Assembly (NCBI RefSeq): GCF_963664415.1
Contig: NZ_OY761441.1
Location: 124,001-188,000, forward strand
Length of the DNA: 64,000 bases
Source: an uncultured Desulfobacter sp.
GTDB lineage: Bacteria; Desulfobacterota; Desulfobacteria; Desulfobacterales; Desulfobacteraceae
Reading direction: 5' to 3'
Under the pieces are notes generated by a model. The model saw only the letters and a list, made by a program, of their open reading frames with translations, was not told the DNA's origin and searched no databases. The position numbers and the translations under genes are program-made. Below, one piece after another: positions 8,449 to 17,447 of the stretch. Numbering within the stretch: the first letter of the stretch is position 1; each line of letters opens with the position of its first letter.

Positions 8449-8877
8449 TTACAATATACCCAGCTGACAGGACTTTATCCGGATTTCAAGCTGTTCGCAG
8501 GCAGACCCCATATTTATTCTGGAGATTTTAAATTCTTTCGCAAGCTCCCAGCAGGCTTTGCAGTCAATTATTCCGTTACGCTGGGCATCTAATATCCTGT
8601 CCTTTAATTCTGGTGTAATGTTGGTATCGGGATTGAACTTTTTTTTGCCCTTGCCGTGTCCAAAAAGACCGAGTTGGCATTGTGAGATCCGCAGTTTAAG
8701 TAAATCGGCCTGTATCCCGATCTCCTTTGGCAAGCAATTTTGTGCCTTGGCAAGGCGATGGGCACTTGCACATGTAAGTTTGCCATTGCTGCTTGCTTGT
8801 AAAATGGTCTGGGCAAGCGCTTGATTCAATTGCCCACCTGTCTTTTTTGCATAGCGGCCGTTGTCCTGGTGTCCCAT
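8449..8877 (-). CDS. Uncharacterised protein made of two copies of a ~50-residue domain
   Basis: 142 residues, cytoplasmic. Two halves align: residues 22-74 (ILQASSNGKLTCASAHRLAK up to RISQCQLGLFG) and 91-142 (ILDAQRNGIIDCKACWELAK up to RIKSCQLGIL). Each half shares the order I-L-x-A...NG-K/I-x-x-C...A...LAK...G...L-x-I/L-R-I-x-x-C-Q-L-G, so two cysteines recur at fixed spacing. A short helical, HTH-like fold is plausible, but no family is recognised. It converges on the GGQ gene with a 7-base gap and has a repeat copy just upstream of its start. Confidence 0.7.
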   Translation of the reverse strand: MGHQDNGRYAKKTGGQLNQALAQTILQASSNGKLTCASAHRLAKAQNCLPKEIGIQADLLKLRISQCQLGLFGHGKGKKKFNPDTNITPELKDRILDAQRNGIIDCKACWELAKEFKISRINMGSACEQLEIRIKSCQLGIL

Positions 8878-8917
8878 AATATTTAATTGACTCTTGTTTC
8901 AGGTTTTTGTATGGGTG

Positions 8918-9017
8918 TTTTATATGAAAGTACCAAAAAGTTGCTGAGTTCCTTTCATGTTTTGTTATGGGCCGGGCCTGGGCGCTGATAGACCAAGTCG
9001 GCCCATGGCTGTTATAA
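8918..9017 (+). repeat. Dispersed two-hairpin intergenic repeat, copy 2 (full)
   Basis: Runs from TTTATATGAAAGTACC through TTTCATGTTTTGTTATGGGC to GGCCCATGGCTGTTATAACG. The GC stem opens GGGCCG and closes CGGCCC, whereas copies 1 and 3 have GGGCTG with CAGCCC, a compensatory pair change. Located between the minus-strand duplicated-domain gene and the PPDK regulatory gene. Confidence 0.8.
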
Positions 9018-9050
9018 CGTAAAACACAGACAGTATAAAGGCCTTATTTT

Positions 9051-9941
9051 ATGAAAGACATGCTTGAATCATGCAAATTTCAGATGATATACATCGCCTC
9101 CTGCGGTGAGGGGGTTAATGCGTTTCATCTCGTGGAATCCACCCTTGTACAATTTCCTGATTCCGATATTACAGTTGTAAAAGTCCCCAGAATACGTACG
9201 GAAAGCCAGGTTGACGATCTTATTGATAAGGTTAAGGATATCGAGAGTATTATTGTTCATACCATTGTTGATTCAAATCTGCGTAGGTACCTTACGCGCA
9301 AGGGCATGGAAAACCAAATTGTTACCATTGATCTGATGGGGCCTATTATTTCAAAAATAGAAACGTTTCTTGACCGCAAGCCTTTGGAAACCCCGGGACT
9401 TTACAGGGAGATTCATTTGGTAAATTTAGAACAGGTGTCTGCCATTGATTTTGCTTTGGCCCACGATGACGGTTTGAATCCGGAAACCATCGGGGCAGCC
9501 GAAATTGTATTGATCGGGTTGTCCAGGGCGGGGAAAACGCCTTTATCTATGTATATGAGCGTTTTGGGATGGAAAGTGGCCAATATTCCCTTTGTCCCGG
9601 GGGTTCCCATGCCCCAGACCTTGGAACTTGTGGACCGGCGCCGGGTGTTCGCACTGAACATCAACCAGGAACAGCTTCAGGCGCACAGGAGAATGCGTCA
9701 GGAAACCTTGGGGGCAAAAGATATCTACGCCTATTCCGGAAAGGATGAAATTGAAAAAGAGATCGAACATGCCCAGAGATATTTTATTACCAAAGGCTAT
9801 TCTATGGTCAATGTGAGCAATAAACCCATAGAGACCAGTGCCGAGGAGATTATTGAAATGATTACGCGCAGGTTCAAGGCCAATGCCCATATAAGGGACT
9901 TTATCCAGGATCAGAGCACCCCCCAAAGTGATTTTAATTAA
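9051..9941 (+). CDS. Pyruvate,phosphate dikinase (or PEP synthase) regulatory protein
   Basis: 296 residues, a DUF299-family bifunctional serine/threonine kinase and pyrophosphorylase. It inactivates its target by ADP-dependent phosphorylation of the active-site Thr and reactivates it by phosphorolysis with Pi. The P-loop-like motif GLSRAGKTPLSMYM lies near residue 156, followed by the family hallmarks NIPFVPGVPMP and the L-x-x-HRRMRQ stretch after DRRRVFALNI. The likely substrate is the PPDK encoded 2.7 kb away on the other strand, which has the target Thr in GGMTSHAA. It starts 34 bases after a repeat element. An unrelated small membrane gene follows 17 bases downstream. Confidence 0.9.
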   Translation: MKDMLESCKFQMIYIASCGEGVNAFHLVESTLVQFPDSDITVVKVPRIRTESQVDDLIDKVKDIESIIVHTIVDSNLRRYLTRKGMENQIVTIDLMGPIISKIETFLDRKPLETPGLYREIHLVNLEQVSAIDFALAHDDGLNPETIGAAEIVLIGLSRAGKTPLSMYMSVLGWKVANIPFVPGVPMPQTLELVDRRRVFALNINQEQLQAHRRMRQETLGAKDIYAYSGKDEIEKEIEHAQRYFITKGYSMVNVSNKPIETSAEEIIEMITRRFKANAHIRDFIQDQSTPQSDFN

Positions 9942-9958
9942 GGTTTATCTTTGAGATA

Positions 9959-10321
9959 ATGTCGAAAAAGACTAAACAATCTGACAGACGAAAATCCACT
10001 GACATTTTCAGGCTTTTTTTCATCTGGATGAATATCTCGGCCTGTGCAGGATTAATTGCTGCCATTTTGATTTTTCACAGGGCCAAACCTGAATTTGAAA
10101 CTTTTTTTGATCGCTTTTATCATCTGCAATTGAGGCGTTACTGGGATCAGGACTATGTCCGTTTTCTTGTTTATGTGCTGGGTGCCGGGACCCTGATCAA
10201 TGCTGCAGGGCTTTTGATTGCCCGGTACCGGGGTCGACGCAGTACGGATCACCGAAAACTTGTACTGTTGTTGACCATTCTTTACAGTATACTGTTTGTC
10301 TTGTCCCAAACATTGCAATAA
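9959..10321 (+). CDS. Small membrane protein, function unknown
   Basis: 120 residues with a basic N-terminus (SKKTKQSDRRKST) and three hydrophobic segments, at about 22-44 (IWMNISACAGLIAAILIF), 67-88 (FLVYVLGAGTLINAAGLLIA) and 100-118. The positive-inside rule puts the N-terminus in the cytoplasm. It lies 17 bases downstream of the PPDK regulatory gene and 96 before an exported pseudo-receiver gene. No family is recognised. Coding status rests on good codon structure and tight spacing. Confidence 0.65.
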   Translation: MSKKTKQSDRRKSTDIFRLFFIWMNISACAGLIAAILIFHRAKPEFETFFDRFYHLQLRRYWDQDYVRFLVYVLGAGTLINAAGLLIARYRGRRSTDHRKLVLLLTILYSILFVLSQTLQ

Positions 10322-10417
10322 CAACCAAGGGCTTAATATTCATGCACAGGTGCCATCAAGGATTTTGGGGGTCATGCCGATACTCTTATTATCTGAACCC
10401 CAAGAATTTTAGGAAAG

Positions 10418-11245
10418 ATGACTATGGCACGATTTTGTATATTGATGCTTGTTCTGATTACGGCAGCAATGCCCTGCTTGGCCAGGGATTTCATGGTGGA
10501 ATTTGTAGAAGAAAATTACATGGAGAATCAGGAGGAGTATGCCAAATCCCCTATGATTTACCATTCTTTTCAGGTGCGTTCCCATGCGGGCCTAAAAATG
10601 CTGGTGCTCACCGGGGAACATCCTGAATATCGCCGATGGCTGCGACAGTACGTTGCCCAGGATAAAGGGTTTATCGTCAAGGTTCCTGATGATGAGAACG
10701 ATTTGTTTATTCGTTCAAAGGTCTATAAAACCGATGTGACCAATGTCCATCCCTTTAACCCGACCGTGTGGTCAATGAAAGACAGCCGCATTTTTGACAC
10801 TAAAGATGTGTCGGATACCCAGGCCTGGATTGTAGCAGGCCCGGGACACATCCTTGTGTTGGATCGAAACAATAAACGAAGCGAACTTATCGAGACAGTG
10901 GTCAAGCGTATGGGGTATGTCGGCATGATCTCCGGCGATCCTGACGTGGCTTTGGGCGTATTCAAAAATCAGCCTGAAAAATTTAAAATGGTCATTGTGA
11001 ATTACGATATGCCTGGAATGGGCGCTGAAGGATTTGTCGATAAACTGCTCAAGATTGATCATAGAATCCCTATACTTGTGGAAACCGGTTATAATAACGA
11101 AAAGCGTATGCAACGATATCTGTCAAAATATTCAGGGGCAGGAACGGTTACGGTTACACCTGTGGCATTAAATCGGCTTCAGCAGAGTATAAAAAACTTG
11201 ATCAATCCCGAAAAAGGAACTGAGGCAAAGCCTGTAAATGGATAA
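10418..11245 (+). CDS. Exported protein with C-terminal degenerate receiver (pseudo-receiver) domain
   Basis: 275 residues. Residues 1-23 (basic start, then FCILMLVLITAAMPCLA) look like a Sec signal peptide. Residues 24-140 are an unrecognised domain. Residues 144-262 follow a response-regulator receiver strand by strand: HILVLDRN, GYVGMISGDPDVAL, KMVIVNYDMPGM, PILVETGYN, VTVTPV. The phospho-acceptor Asp is Asn195, one Asp of the acidic pair is Arg150, and the invariant Lys is Thr247, so phosphorylation is not expected. The start overlaps nothing and has AGGAAAG upstream. The 3' end overlaps the next gene by eight bases. A receiver fold outside the cytoplasm would be unusual; function unknown. 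Confidence 0.75.
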   Translation: MTMARFCILMLVLITAAMPCLARDFMVEFVEENYMENQEEYAKSPMIYHSFQVRSHAGLKMLVLTGEHPEYRRWLRQYVAQDKGFIVKVPDDENDLFIRSKVYKTDVTNVHPFNPTVWSMKDSRIFDTKDVSDTQAWIVAGPGHILVLDRNNKRSELIETVVKRMGYVGMISGDPDVALGVFKNQPEKFKMVIVNYDMPGMGAEGFVDKLLKIDHRIPILVETGYNNEKRMQRYLSKYSGAGTVTVTPVALNRLQQSIKNLINPEKGTEAKPVNG

Positions 11246-11669
11246 GATAACAAAAATATGCAGTGTTATAACCATACTGCTTCTAACGGTTTGTGGGGCC
11301 GGTCGTGGCCAGGATCAGGCATTTTACGAACTCAAGGCCGGATTTAAAAATTTTATTCAATGTGAGCTCACAAGGACAGATGCCGAGAATCATTTTAAGG
11401 GTGAGCCGTTTTCCGTGGCCATGGTAAACCTTTTCAATGTTACCAAAGAATTGGATATCACCATCATTACCGGGGCTGTAAAGTGCGATGTTCAAGGGCA
11501 GTACCTAACTTTGTATGTTGCCGTGGGGTTGCGGGAGTTAAAAGGGAAAACGGTGGTTTCCTATTTTACTATCAGACATAAAGATTTTCGTATTCTTGCC
11601 ACGGAACTGATTCGATATCCATACAAAGAGCGGTGTCCCTGGTCCAAGTACTGGATCAGCCCGGGATAA
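11238..11669 (+). CDS. Small exported protein, function unknown
   Basis: 143 residues beginning with a signal-peptide-like segment (KICSVITILLLTVCGAG). The mature part is predicted to be mostly beta strand (DITIITGAVKCDVQGQYLTLYVAVG), with a Cys pair and a C-terminal CPWSKYW. The start lies inside the end of the exported pseudo-receiver gene, so the two are translationally coupled and probably act together outside the cytoplasm. The 3' end overlaps the tail of a minus-strand pseudogene by 14 bases. No family is recognised. Confidence 0.6.
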   Translation: MDKITKICSVITILLLTVCGAGRGQDQAFYELKAGFKNFIQCELTRTDAENHFKGEPFSVAMVNLFNVTKELDITIITGAVKCDVQGQYLTLYVAVGLRELKGKTVVSYFTIRHKDFRILATELIRYPYKERCPWSKYWISPG

Positions 11670-12459
11670 TTTTACCATGGGGATCTGTTTTGGGGGTGCC
11701 TAATTTTTTATTCAGGTAAGCCATGGTCTGTGCCTGATCTAAATGCTCCAGCTGATGAGCTGTGGAGTGAACCTCTTTTTCCGGGGTGCCGATGCTCTTC
11801 AGATACGTCTCCCAGAGGCGATGCGCCCTCAATACGGTACTGGCCTCTTTTTCTCCTTTGTCTGTCAAAGAATAGTTCTGCTCCTCATGCCGCAACAAAC
11901 CGTCCTGAACCATCCGTCGAAGGGCTTTGCCTAAACCTTTGCCTTCACCGGCATATTTTCGGATAAGATCTGGGGGGGCGGTTTTTCCGTTCCTGAGCAC
12001 CGTCGTCAGGACATCTTCCACAATCTGTTGGGGCACAAGATTTCTCAATCGCATCCATCTGGCCAGCAGGCCGTATTTGGGTGCAACCGTTAAAACCACC
12101 AGAAACTGCAGGGTGCAAAAAAGCATGATGGCACCGCCGCCGGCCGAGTCTAACCAAACACAGAGATATAATCCCCCGACAACTGAGGTTACCCCGAACA
12201 GGGCTGCCAGCATCATCATTTTGTCCAGACGGTCAGAAAGAAGATAGGCTGTTGCCGCCGGGGGTGATAAGGAGCCCTACAACCAGAATCACACCGACCA
12301 TGCTTACAGCAGAGACCACCACCAAAGAGACGCAGGTGGTAAACAGGTAATCAATGGCTTTTGGGATTGATCAGCGTCTGCCAATCCTGAAAAAAGTATA
12401 ATTGAGATGAAAATCAGGAAGGGGAAAAATAGTGAAAAGTTCTTATACAAACATGCCAT
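11656..12459 (-). pseudogene. Wrecked metal ABC transporter: substrate-binding-protein start joined to permease-DtxR fusion end
   Basis: Reading minus from ATG 12459, with a good AAGGAG site, there is a signal-peptide-like leader (LFFPFLIFISIILFSGLA). This runs after about 40 codons into out-of-frame ABC-3 permease sequence (TCVSLVVVSAVSMVGVILVV, LLITP). An extra C in a five-C run near 12260 shifts the frame. The reading then resumes as TAYLLSDRLDKMMMLAALFG, the last permease helices, and ends in a DtxR/MntR-type winged helix and metal-binding domain (residues about 70-187 of the last frame, STAHQLEHLDQ). Zn/Mn/Fe uptake is the likely ancestral role. A deletion plus a frameshift make it non-functional. 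Confidence 0.7.
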
Positions 12460-12560
12460 GATAGTCTCCTTTAAACCAACCTTTTGAGATTTCTACGCCA
12501 TTTATATAGTTTTAGGGCGGAAATGCTAATAAACAGCAAGCAGGTTAAAGGCGATTGTCC

Positions 12561-12599
12561 TGAAAAACAAGCCTGGTCTTTTTAAGAAACCAGGCTTGT
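12561..12599 (-). terminator. Rho-independent terminator of ppdK
   Basis: An 11-bp perfect stem, ACAAGCCTGGT with ACCAGGCTTGT, around an 11-base loop. On the minus strand it is followed by TTTTTC. It lies 20 bases beyond the ppdK stop. Confidence 0.85.
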
Positions 12600-12619
12600 A
12601 TGATATTCATGATCGTTTT

Positions 12620-15340
12620 TTATCTGCAGTCAGGATACATAATGGCCGCCTGGGCAGCCGCCAACCGGGCAATGGGTATCCGGTAGGGCGAGCACGATAC
12701 ATAGCTTAGGCCTGCTTTATGGCAGAATATGACCGATTCCGGGTCTCCGCCATGTTCTCCGCAGATACCCAGTTTGATATCAGGACGGGTCCTGCGTCCA
12801 AGTTCCACCGCCGTTGTAACCAAACCGCCCACCGCTTCCTGGTCCAGGGTCTCAAAGGGATCTGAACTGAGGATGGCATTATCAATATAATCGTTCATAA
12901 AAGAACCGATATCGTCCCTTGAAAATCCAAAGGTCATCTGGGTCAGATCATTGGTGCCAAAAGAGAAAAATTGGGCATATTCCGCCATTTTATCTGCAAT
13001 CAATGCCGCCCTTGGAATTTCAATCATGGTGCCGTACAGATAAGGAATCGTGTCTATCTCGTAGGTCTCAAGCGCTTCATTGTAGCACTTTGATACAATC
13101 TCCTGGACAAAAGCCAGCTCTTTTTCATTGCAGGTTACAGGGACCATAATTTCAGGCATGGGATTTTTGCCCGCTTTGATCAGTTCTGCACTGGCCTCAA
13201 ATATGGCCTTCACCTGCATCTGGGAGATTTCAGGATAGGTTATACCTAATCGGACACCCCGGTGTCCGATCATGGGATTGGATTCTAAAAGCTGCTCACT
13301 GCGTTTGAACACCTCTTCGATGTCGATGTGCAGCGCATCGGCAATTTCCTGCTGATTTTCACGGGACTGGGGCACAAATTCATGCAAGGGCGGGTCCAGC
13401 AGACGCAGGGTCACCGGCAAGTTGTCCATGACCTCCAGGGTGGATTTGATCTCCTCCTTAACAAAAGAGAACAACTCTTCCAGGGCGGCCGCTCTTTCTT
13501 CATAGGTTTTGCTTAAAATCATTTTGCGCAAAAGGAAAAGCGGTTCATCTGAGTTGGCTCCGTAAAACATATGCTCTGTTCTGAAAAGCCCGATACCCTG
13601 GGCGCCAAAATCAAGGGCTGTCATGGCATCTGCCGGGGTGTCCGCATTTGTGCGAACCTGCATGGCCCGGTATTTATCCGCGATCTCCATGAATTTTTTG
13701 AATCTGACGTTTTCCGATGCGTCCTTCATTTTGAGTTGATCCTGGTATACCATACCTTTGGTGCCGTTGAGGGTGAAGATATCCCCTTCTTGGAAGACCC
13801 GGGTTCCCACGCGAAGTTCTTTGGTGTCAAAATTAATTTTAAGGGCGCCGGCACCAACGATACAACATTTGCCCCATCCCCTGGCGACCAGGGCTGCATG
13901 AGAGGTCATGCCGCCCCTTGCCGTAAGGATGGCCACTGCCGCCCGCATGCCTTCAATGTCTTCGGGATTGGTCTCTTCACGGACTAAAATGACCTTTTTG
14001 TCCAACTTGGCCCATTGCACCGCATCGTCAGCCGTGAATACAATCTGTCCCCATGCCCCGCCGGGCCCTGCAGGCAGGCCTTCAGCAATCTTTACAGCTG
14101 TTTTCTCTGCTTCCGGATCCACAATAGGGTGAAGCATGTCATCCAAAATTTTAGGATCAAGGCGGCATACCATGGTTTTTTCATCAATGGTGCCTTCCTC
14201 CAGCATGTCCATGGCCATGTTCAGGGCTGCGGTTGCGGTACGTTTTCCCACCCGGCACTGGAGCATGTAGAGTCTGCCTTCCTGGATGGTGAATTCAATA
14301 TCCTGCATGTCCTTGTAATGGGCTTCTAGAAGGTTCCTGATTTCGAACAACTGCTTGTAAAGCTCCGGCATGGATTCTTCCAGGGAAGCCAGGTGTTTGT
14401 TCTGAGCGTTTTTGGTGTCGTTGTTCAACGGATTGGGTGTTCTGGTGCCTGCGACCACATCCTCACCCTGAGCATTAACCAGCCACTCTCCATAAAATTT
14501 ATTGTCCCCTGTGGCCGGGTCCCTGGTAAAGGCAACGCCTGTGGCGGATGTATCGCCCATGTTACCGAAAACCATAGTCTGGACATTGACGGCCGTTCCC
14601 CAACTGTCTGGAATATGTTCAATGCGGCGGTAGGATACTGCCCGTTTTCCGTTCCAACTTTTAAAGACGGCGCCAATGGATCCCATGAGCTGAGCTTTGG
14701 GATCATCAGGAAAATCAGCACCCAGATCCTCCCGGATTTTTTTCTTAAAGCGTTCGCAAAGGGCCTTTAAATCTTCGGTTGAAATGTCGGTATCATTGTC
14801 ATAGCCCTTGTCGTTTTTCAGGTTATTCATCATCATTTCCAGATTCAGACGAATACCCATGCCGTCCCTGGGACTGATCTGTTCGGCCTTTTCCATGACC
14901 ACATCTGAATACATCATGATCAGCCGGCGGTAGGCATCATAGACAAACCATTCGTTATTGGTTTTTTTGATCAATCCCGGGATTGTGGCCGAACATAGGC
15001 CGACATTGAGTATGGTCTCCATCATTCCGGGCATCGAGCTTCTTGCACCAGACCGGCAAGATACAAGTAATGGATTTTCGGGATCACCAAAAATCATGCC
15101 TGTATGGGATTCGATATTGGCCATGGCTTTGAGGATATCGCCTTCAAGGGTATCAGGAAAGCGTCCGTTTAAATCAAAATAGTGATTACAGCATTCCGTT
15201 GATATGGTAAACCCCGGCGGAACAGGCAGTTTTAACTTTGCCATTTCTGCTAGGTTGGCGCCTTTCCCGCCTAAAAGATTTTTTTGACTTGCATCCCCGT
15301 CAGTTTTATCAGGGCCGAACTCATAGATGTATTTGGTCAT
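12620..15340 (-). CDS. ppdK: Pyruvate,phosphate dikinase
   Basis: 906 residues, full length. It interconverts pyruvate + ATP + Pi with PEP + AMP + PPi, giving gluconeogenic PEP in anaerobes. The N-terminal ATP-grasp domain carries GGKGANLAEM and SGARSSMPGMMETILN. The central phosphohistidine domain has GGMTSHAALVARGWGK, whose His (near residue 480) carries the phosphate and whose Thr is the target of the regulatory kinase. The C-terminal TIM-barrel PEP domain ends with GICGEHGGDP and SCSPYRIPIARL. The matching regulatory kinase/phosphorylase is at 9051-9941. It is transcribed alone, with its own terminator. Confidence 0.95.
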   Translation of the reverse strand: MTKYIYEFGPDKTDGDASQKNLLGGKGANLAEMAKLKLPVPPGFTISTECCNHYFDLNGRFPDTLEGDILKAMANIESHTGMIFGDPENPLLVSCRSGARSSMPGMMETILNVGLCSATIPGLIKKTNNEWFVYDAYRRLIMMYSDVVMEKAEQISPRDGMGIRLNLEMMMNNLKNDKGYDNDTDISTEDLKALCERFKKKIREDLGADFPDDPKAQLMGSIGAVFKSWNGKRAVSYRRIEHIPDSWGTAVNVQTMVFGNMGDTSATGVAFTRDPATGDNKFYGEWLVNAQGEDVVAGTRTPNPLNNDTKNAQNKHLASLEESMPELYKQLFEIRNLLEAHYKDMQDIEFTIQEGRLYMLQCRVGKRTATAALNMAMDMLEEGTIDEKTMVCRLDPKILDDMLHPIVDPEAEKTAVKIAEGLPAGPGGAWGQIVFTADDAVQWAKLDKKVILVREETNPEDIEGMRAAVAILTARGGMTSHAALVARGWGKCCIVGAGALKINFDTKELRVGTRVFQEGDIFTLNGTKGMVYQDQLKMKDASENVRFKKFMEIADKYRAMQVRTNADTPADAMTALDFGAQGIGLFRTEHMFYGANSDEPLFLLRKMILSKTYEERAAALEELFSFVKEEIKSTLEVMDNLPVTLRLLDPPLHEFVPQSRENQQEIADALHIDIEEVFKRSEQLLESNPMIGHRGVRLGITYPEISQMQVKAIFEASAELIKAGKNPMPEIMVPVTCNEKELAFVQEIVSKCYNEALETYEIDTIPYLYGTMIEIPRAALIADKMAEYAQFFSFGTNDLTQMTFGFSRDDIGSFMNDYIDNAILSSDPFETLDQEAVGGLVTTAVELGRRTRPDIKLGICGEHGGDPESVIFCHKAGLSYVSCSPYRIPIARLAAAQAAIMYPDCR

Positions 15341-15601
15341 TTTAAATCACCGCTTGTATTGTTTCAGTCTAAGTTGTTTAAAGATAGATTAATTTAGCGT
15401 GTTCAAGCCGTGGAACAGCCGGTATTCGATCTCTTCATAAAGCCTGCCAAATGTTAACGTTTACTATTAAAACTTTGGAAAAATCAAGTCAAATAAAATC
15501 TTATGTTTATAAATTACAGTTTCGATGATAATATTCCTTTCTCTAAAATGGTGAACGTTGGCACGGTATCACCGTTTGACAGAAACAAACAGGAGGAATA
15601 A

Positions 15602-17446
15602 ATGCTGAATATAGAATCCATAACCAAAGGATTCGCAGACCAGGTGCTGCTTGATAATACCGGCATGCAGATCAATTCCGGTGAGCGGGTAGGGCTGGTG
15701 GGAAGAAACGGTCATGGAAAAACCACGCTTTTAAATATCATCGCAGGTATGGACCATCCCGATGAAGGGCGGGTTATCATACCTATCGGATATCGGATCG
15801 GTGTGCTTTCCCAGCATATAGAATTCAGCAAATCCACTGTGCTTGAAGAGGCCATGCTTGGCCTGCCGGATCATGAACATGATCATTTCTGGAAAGCGGA
15901 AAAAATTCTGTCAGGTCTTGGGTTTTCAGAAACAGACATGCAAAAGGATCCCCTACAGTTTTCAGGTGGCTACCAGGTGCGCCTAAACCTTGCCAAGGTA
16001 CTGGTGTCTGAACCGGATCTGTTGATTCTTGATGAGCCCACCAACTATCTGGACATTACATCCATCCGCTGGATCACAGGATTTCTTATCTCCTGGCCAA
16101 GAGAGATGCTTTTGGTTACCCATGACCGGGGATTCATGGATAATGTGGTAACCCATGTTGTGGGGATTCATCGCCGGAAAATGAAAAAGATACAGGGAGA
16201 TACTGCCAAATATTATCTTCAGGTGGCCCAGGACGAAGAGATATATGAAAAAACCCGGGTCAATGAAGAAAAGCGTAAAAAAGAGATTGAACTGTTTATT
16301 TCACGGTTCCGGGCCAAGGCAAGGCTGGCCAATATGGTGCAGTCCAGGATCAAGACCCTGGCAAAGCTTGAATTAAAAGACAAACTGGCAGAACTTAAAA
16401 ATCTGGATTTTACCTTTAATTACCTGCCGTTTACCGGAAAACAAGTGCTGACTTGCGAAGATTTAAGTTTCGGTTACAAACAAGAGACCTCCTTAATTAA
16501 AAATTTTTCTTTGACCGTATACCCGGGGGACCGTTTGGCCGTCATCGGCAAAAACGGCAAAGGCAAAACCACCTTACTCAAATTGATCAGTCAAAATATT
16601 GATCCGGATGCAGGGTGGGTAAAGCCAAATCCGGGTGTGGAAACCGGATATTTTGAGCAGACAAATATCCAGACTTTAAATGCGCAATTTACTGTGGAAG
16701 AAGAGATTTTGCATGCCTACCCTGAAACAGACCGCCAGGCCGCCAGAAACATCTGCGGTGCCATGATGTTTGAACAGGATGCGGCCTTAAAGAAAATCAG
16801 TGTGCTGTCCGGTGGTGAAAAAGCAAGAGTCATGCTGGGTAAACTTTTGATCCGGCCTTTAAACCTTCTGCTGTTGGATGAGCCGTCAAACCATCTTGAC
16901 ATTGAATCAAGCGATGCCTTTGTCGAGGCCTTAAATGCGTTTGAGGGTGCTGTTGTGCTTGTTACCCATAATGAGATGTTCCTGCATGCCCTGGCGAATC
17001 GTCTGGTGATATTTACCTCAAGCGGCATTGAGATATTTGAAGGTACCTACCAGGAATTCCTTGAAAAACAGGGATGGGAGGATGAGGAGTTAATCCCTGT
17101 AAAACGCAAAAAAAATACACAGCTGCCCAAAAAAGAACTGCGCAAGAGAAAATCGGAAATTGTGGCCGAAAGGTCAAGGCAGTTGACGCCGATAAATAAG
17201 AAGATAAATAAACTTGAAAAAGAGATAGAGGTAAAGGAAAACAAGATGGCCAGGGTGAATCAAGAATTGCTTGATGCATCCCAGGACCAGGACGGATTAA
17301 AAATTGCCTCTTTATCTAAGGAACATGCTAAATTGGAATCCGACATTGAAACCCTGTTTGATACCTTTGCGGACATTTCTGACAGGGCAGACAAGATAAA
17401 AGAAAAATTTGACCGGGAATTATCCGGCCTTGAAAATGGGGATTAA
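15602..17446 (+). CDS. ABC-F family ATPase
   Basis: 614 residues with two ABC domains in one chain and no membrane part. First domain: Walker A GRNGHGKTT near residue 36, signature SGGYQVRLNLAKVL, Walker B LLILDEPTNYLD. Second: Walker A GKNGKGKTT near 316, signature LSGGEKARVMLGKLL, Walker B LLLLDEPSNHLD. A charged coiled coil occupies 530-614. ABC-F proteins act on the ribosomal E site in translation control or antibiotic protection; which role applies here cannot be told. A strong AGGAGG lies seven bases before the ATG. The 15341-15601 gap is the divergent promoter region with ppdK. Confidence 0.9.
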   Translation: MLNIESITKGFADQVLLDNTGMQINSGERVGLVGRNGHGKTTLLNIIAGMDHPDEGRVIIPIGYRIGVLSQHIEFSKSTVLEEAMLGLPDHEHDHFWKAEKILSGLGFSETDMQKDPLQFSGGYQVRLNLAKVLVSEPDLLILDEPTNYLDITSIRWITGFLISWPREMLLVTHDRGFMDNVVTHVVGIHRRKMKKIQGDTAKYYLQVAQDEEIYEKTRVNEEKRKKEIELFISRFRAKARLANMVQSRIKTLAKLELKDKLAELKNLDFTFNYLPFTGKQVLTCEDLSFGYKQETSLIKNFSLTVYPGDRLAVIGKNGKGKTTLLKLISQNIDPDAGWVKPNPGVETGYFEQTNIQTLNAQFTVEEEILHAYPETDRQAARNICGAMMFEQDAALKKISVLSGGEKARVMLGKLLIRPLNLLLLDEPSNHLDIESSDAFVEALNAFEGAVVLVTHNEMFLHALANRLVIFTSSGIEIFEGTYQEFLEKQGWEDEELIPVKRKKNTQLPKKELRKRKSEIVAERSRQLTPINKKINKLEKEIEVKENKMARVNQELLDASQDQDGLKIASLSKEHAKLESDIETLFDTFADISDRADKIKEKFDRELSGLENGD

Positions 17447-17447
17447 G

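Noticed and set aside
10345..10410. Hairpin TTGGGGGTCA / TGAACCCCAA upstream of the exported pseudo-receiver gene
   Set aside because: One mismatch, a long loop and no T run; not a clear terminator or riboswitch.
12240..12275. Sequencing error as the cause of the metal permease frameshift
   Set aside because: The extra C could be an error, but the large deletion joining an unrelated leader upstream remains, so the gene is broken either way.
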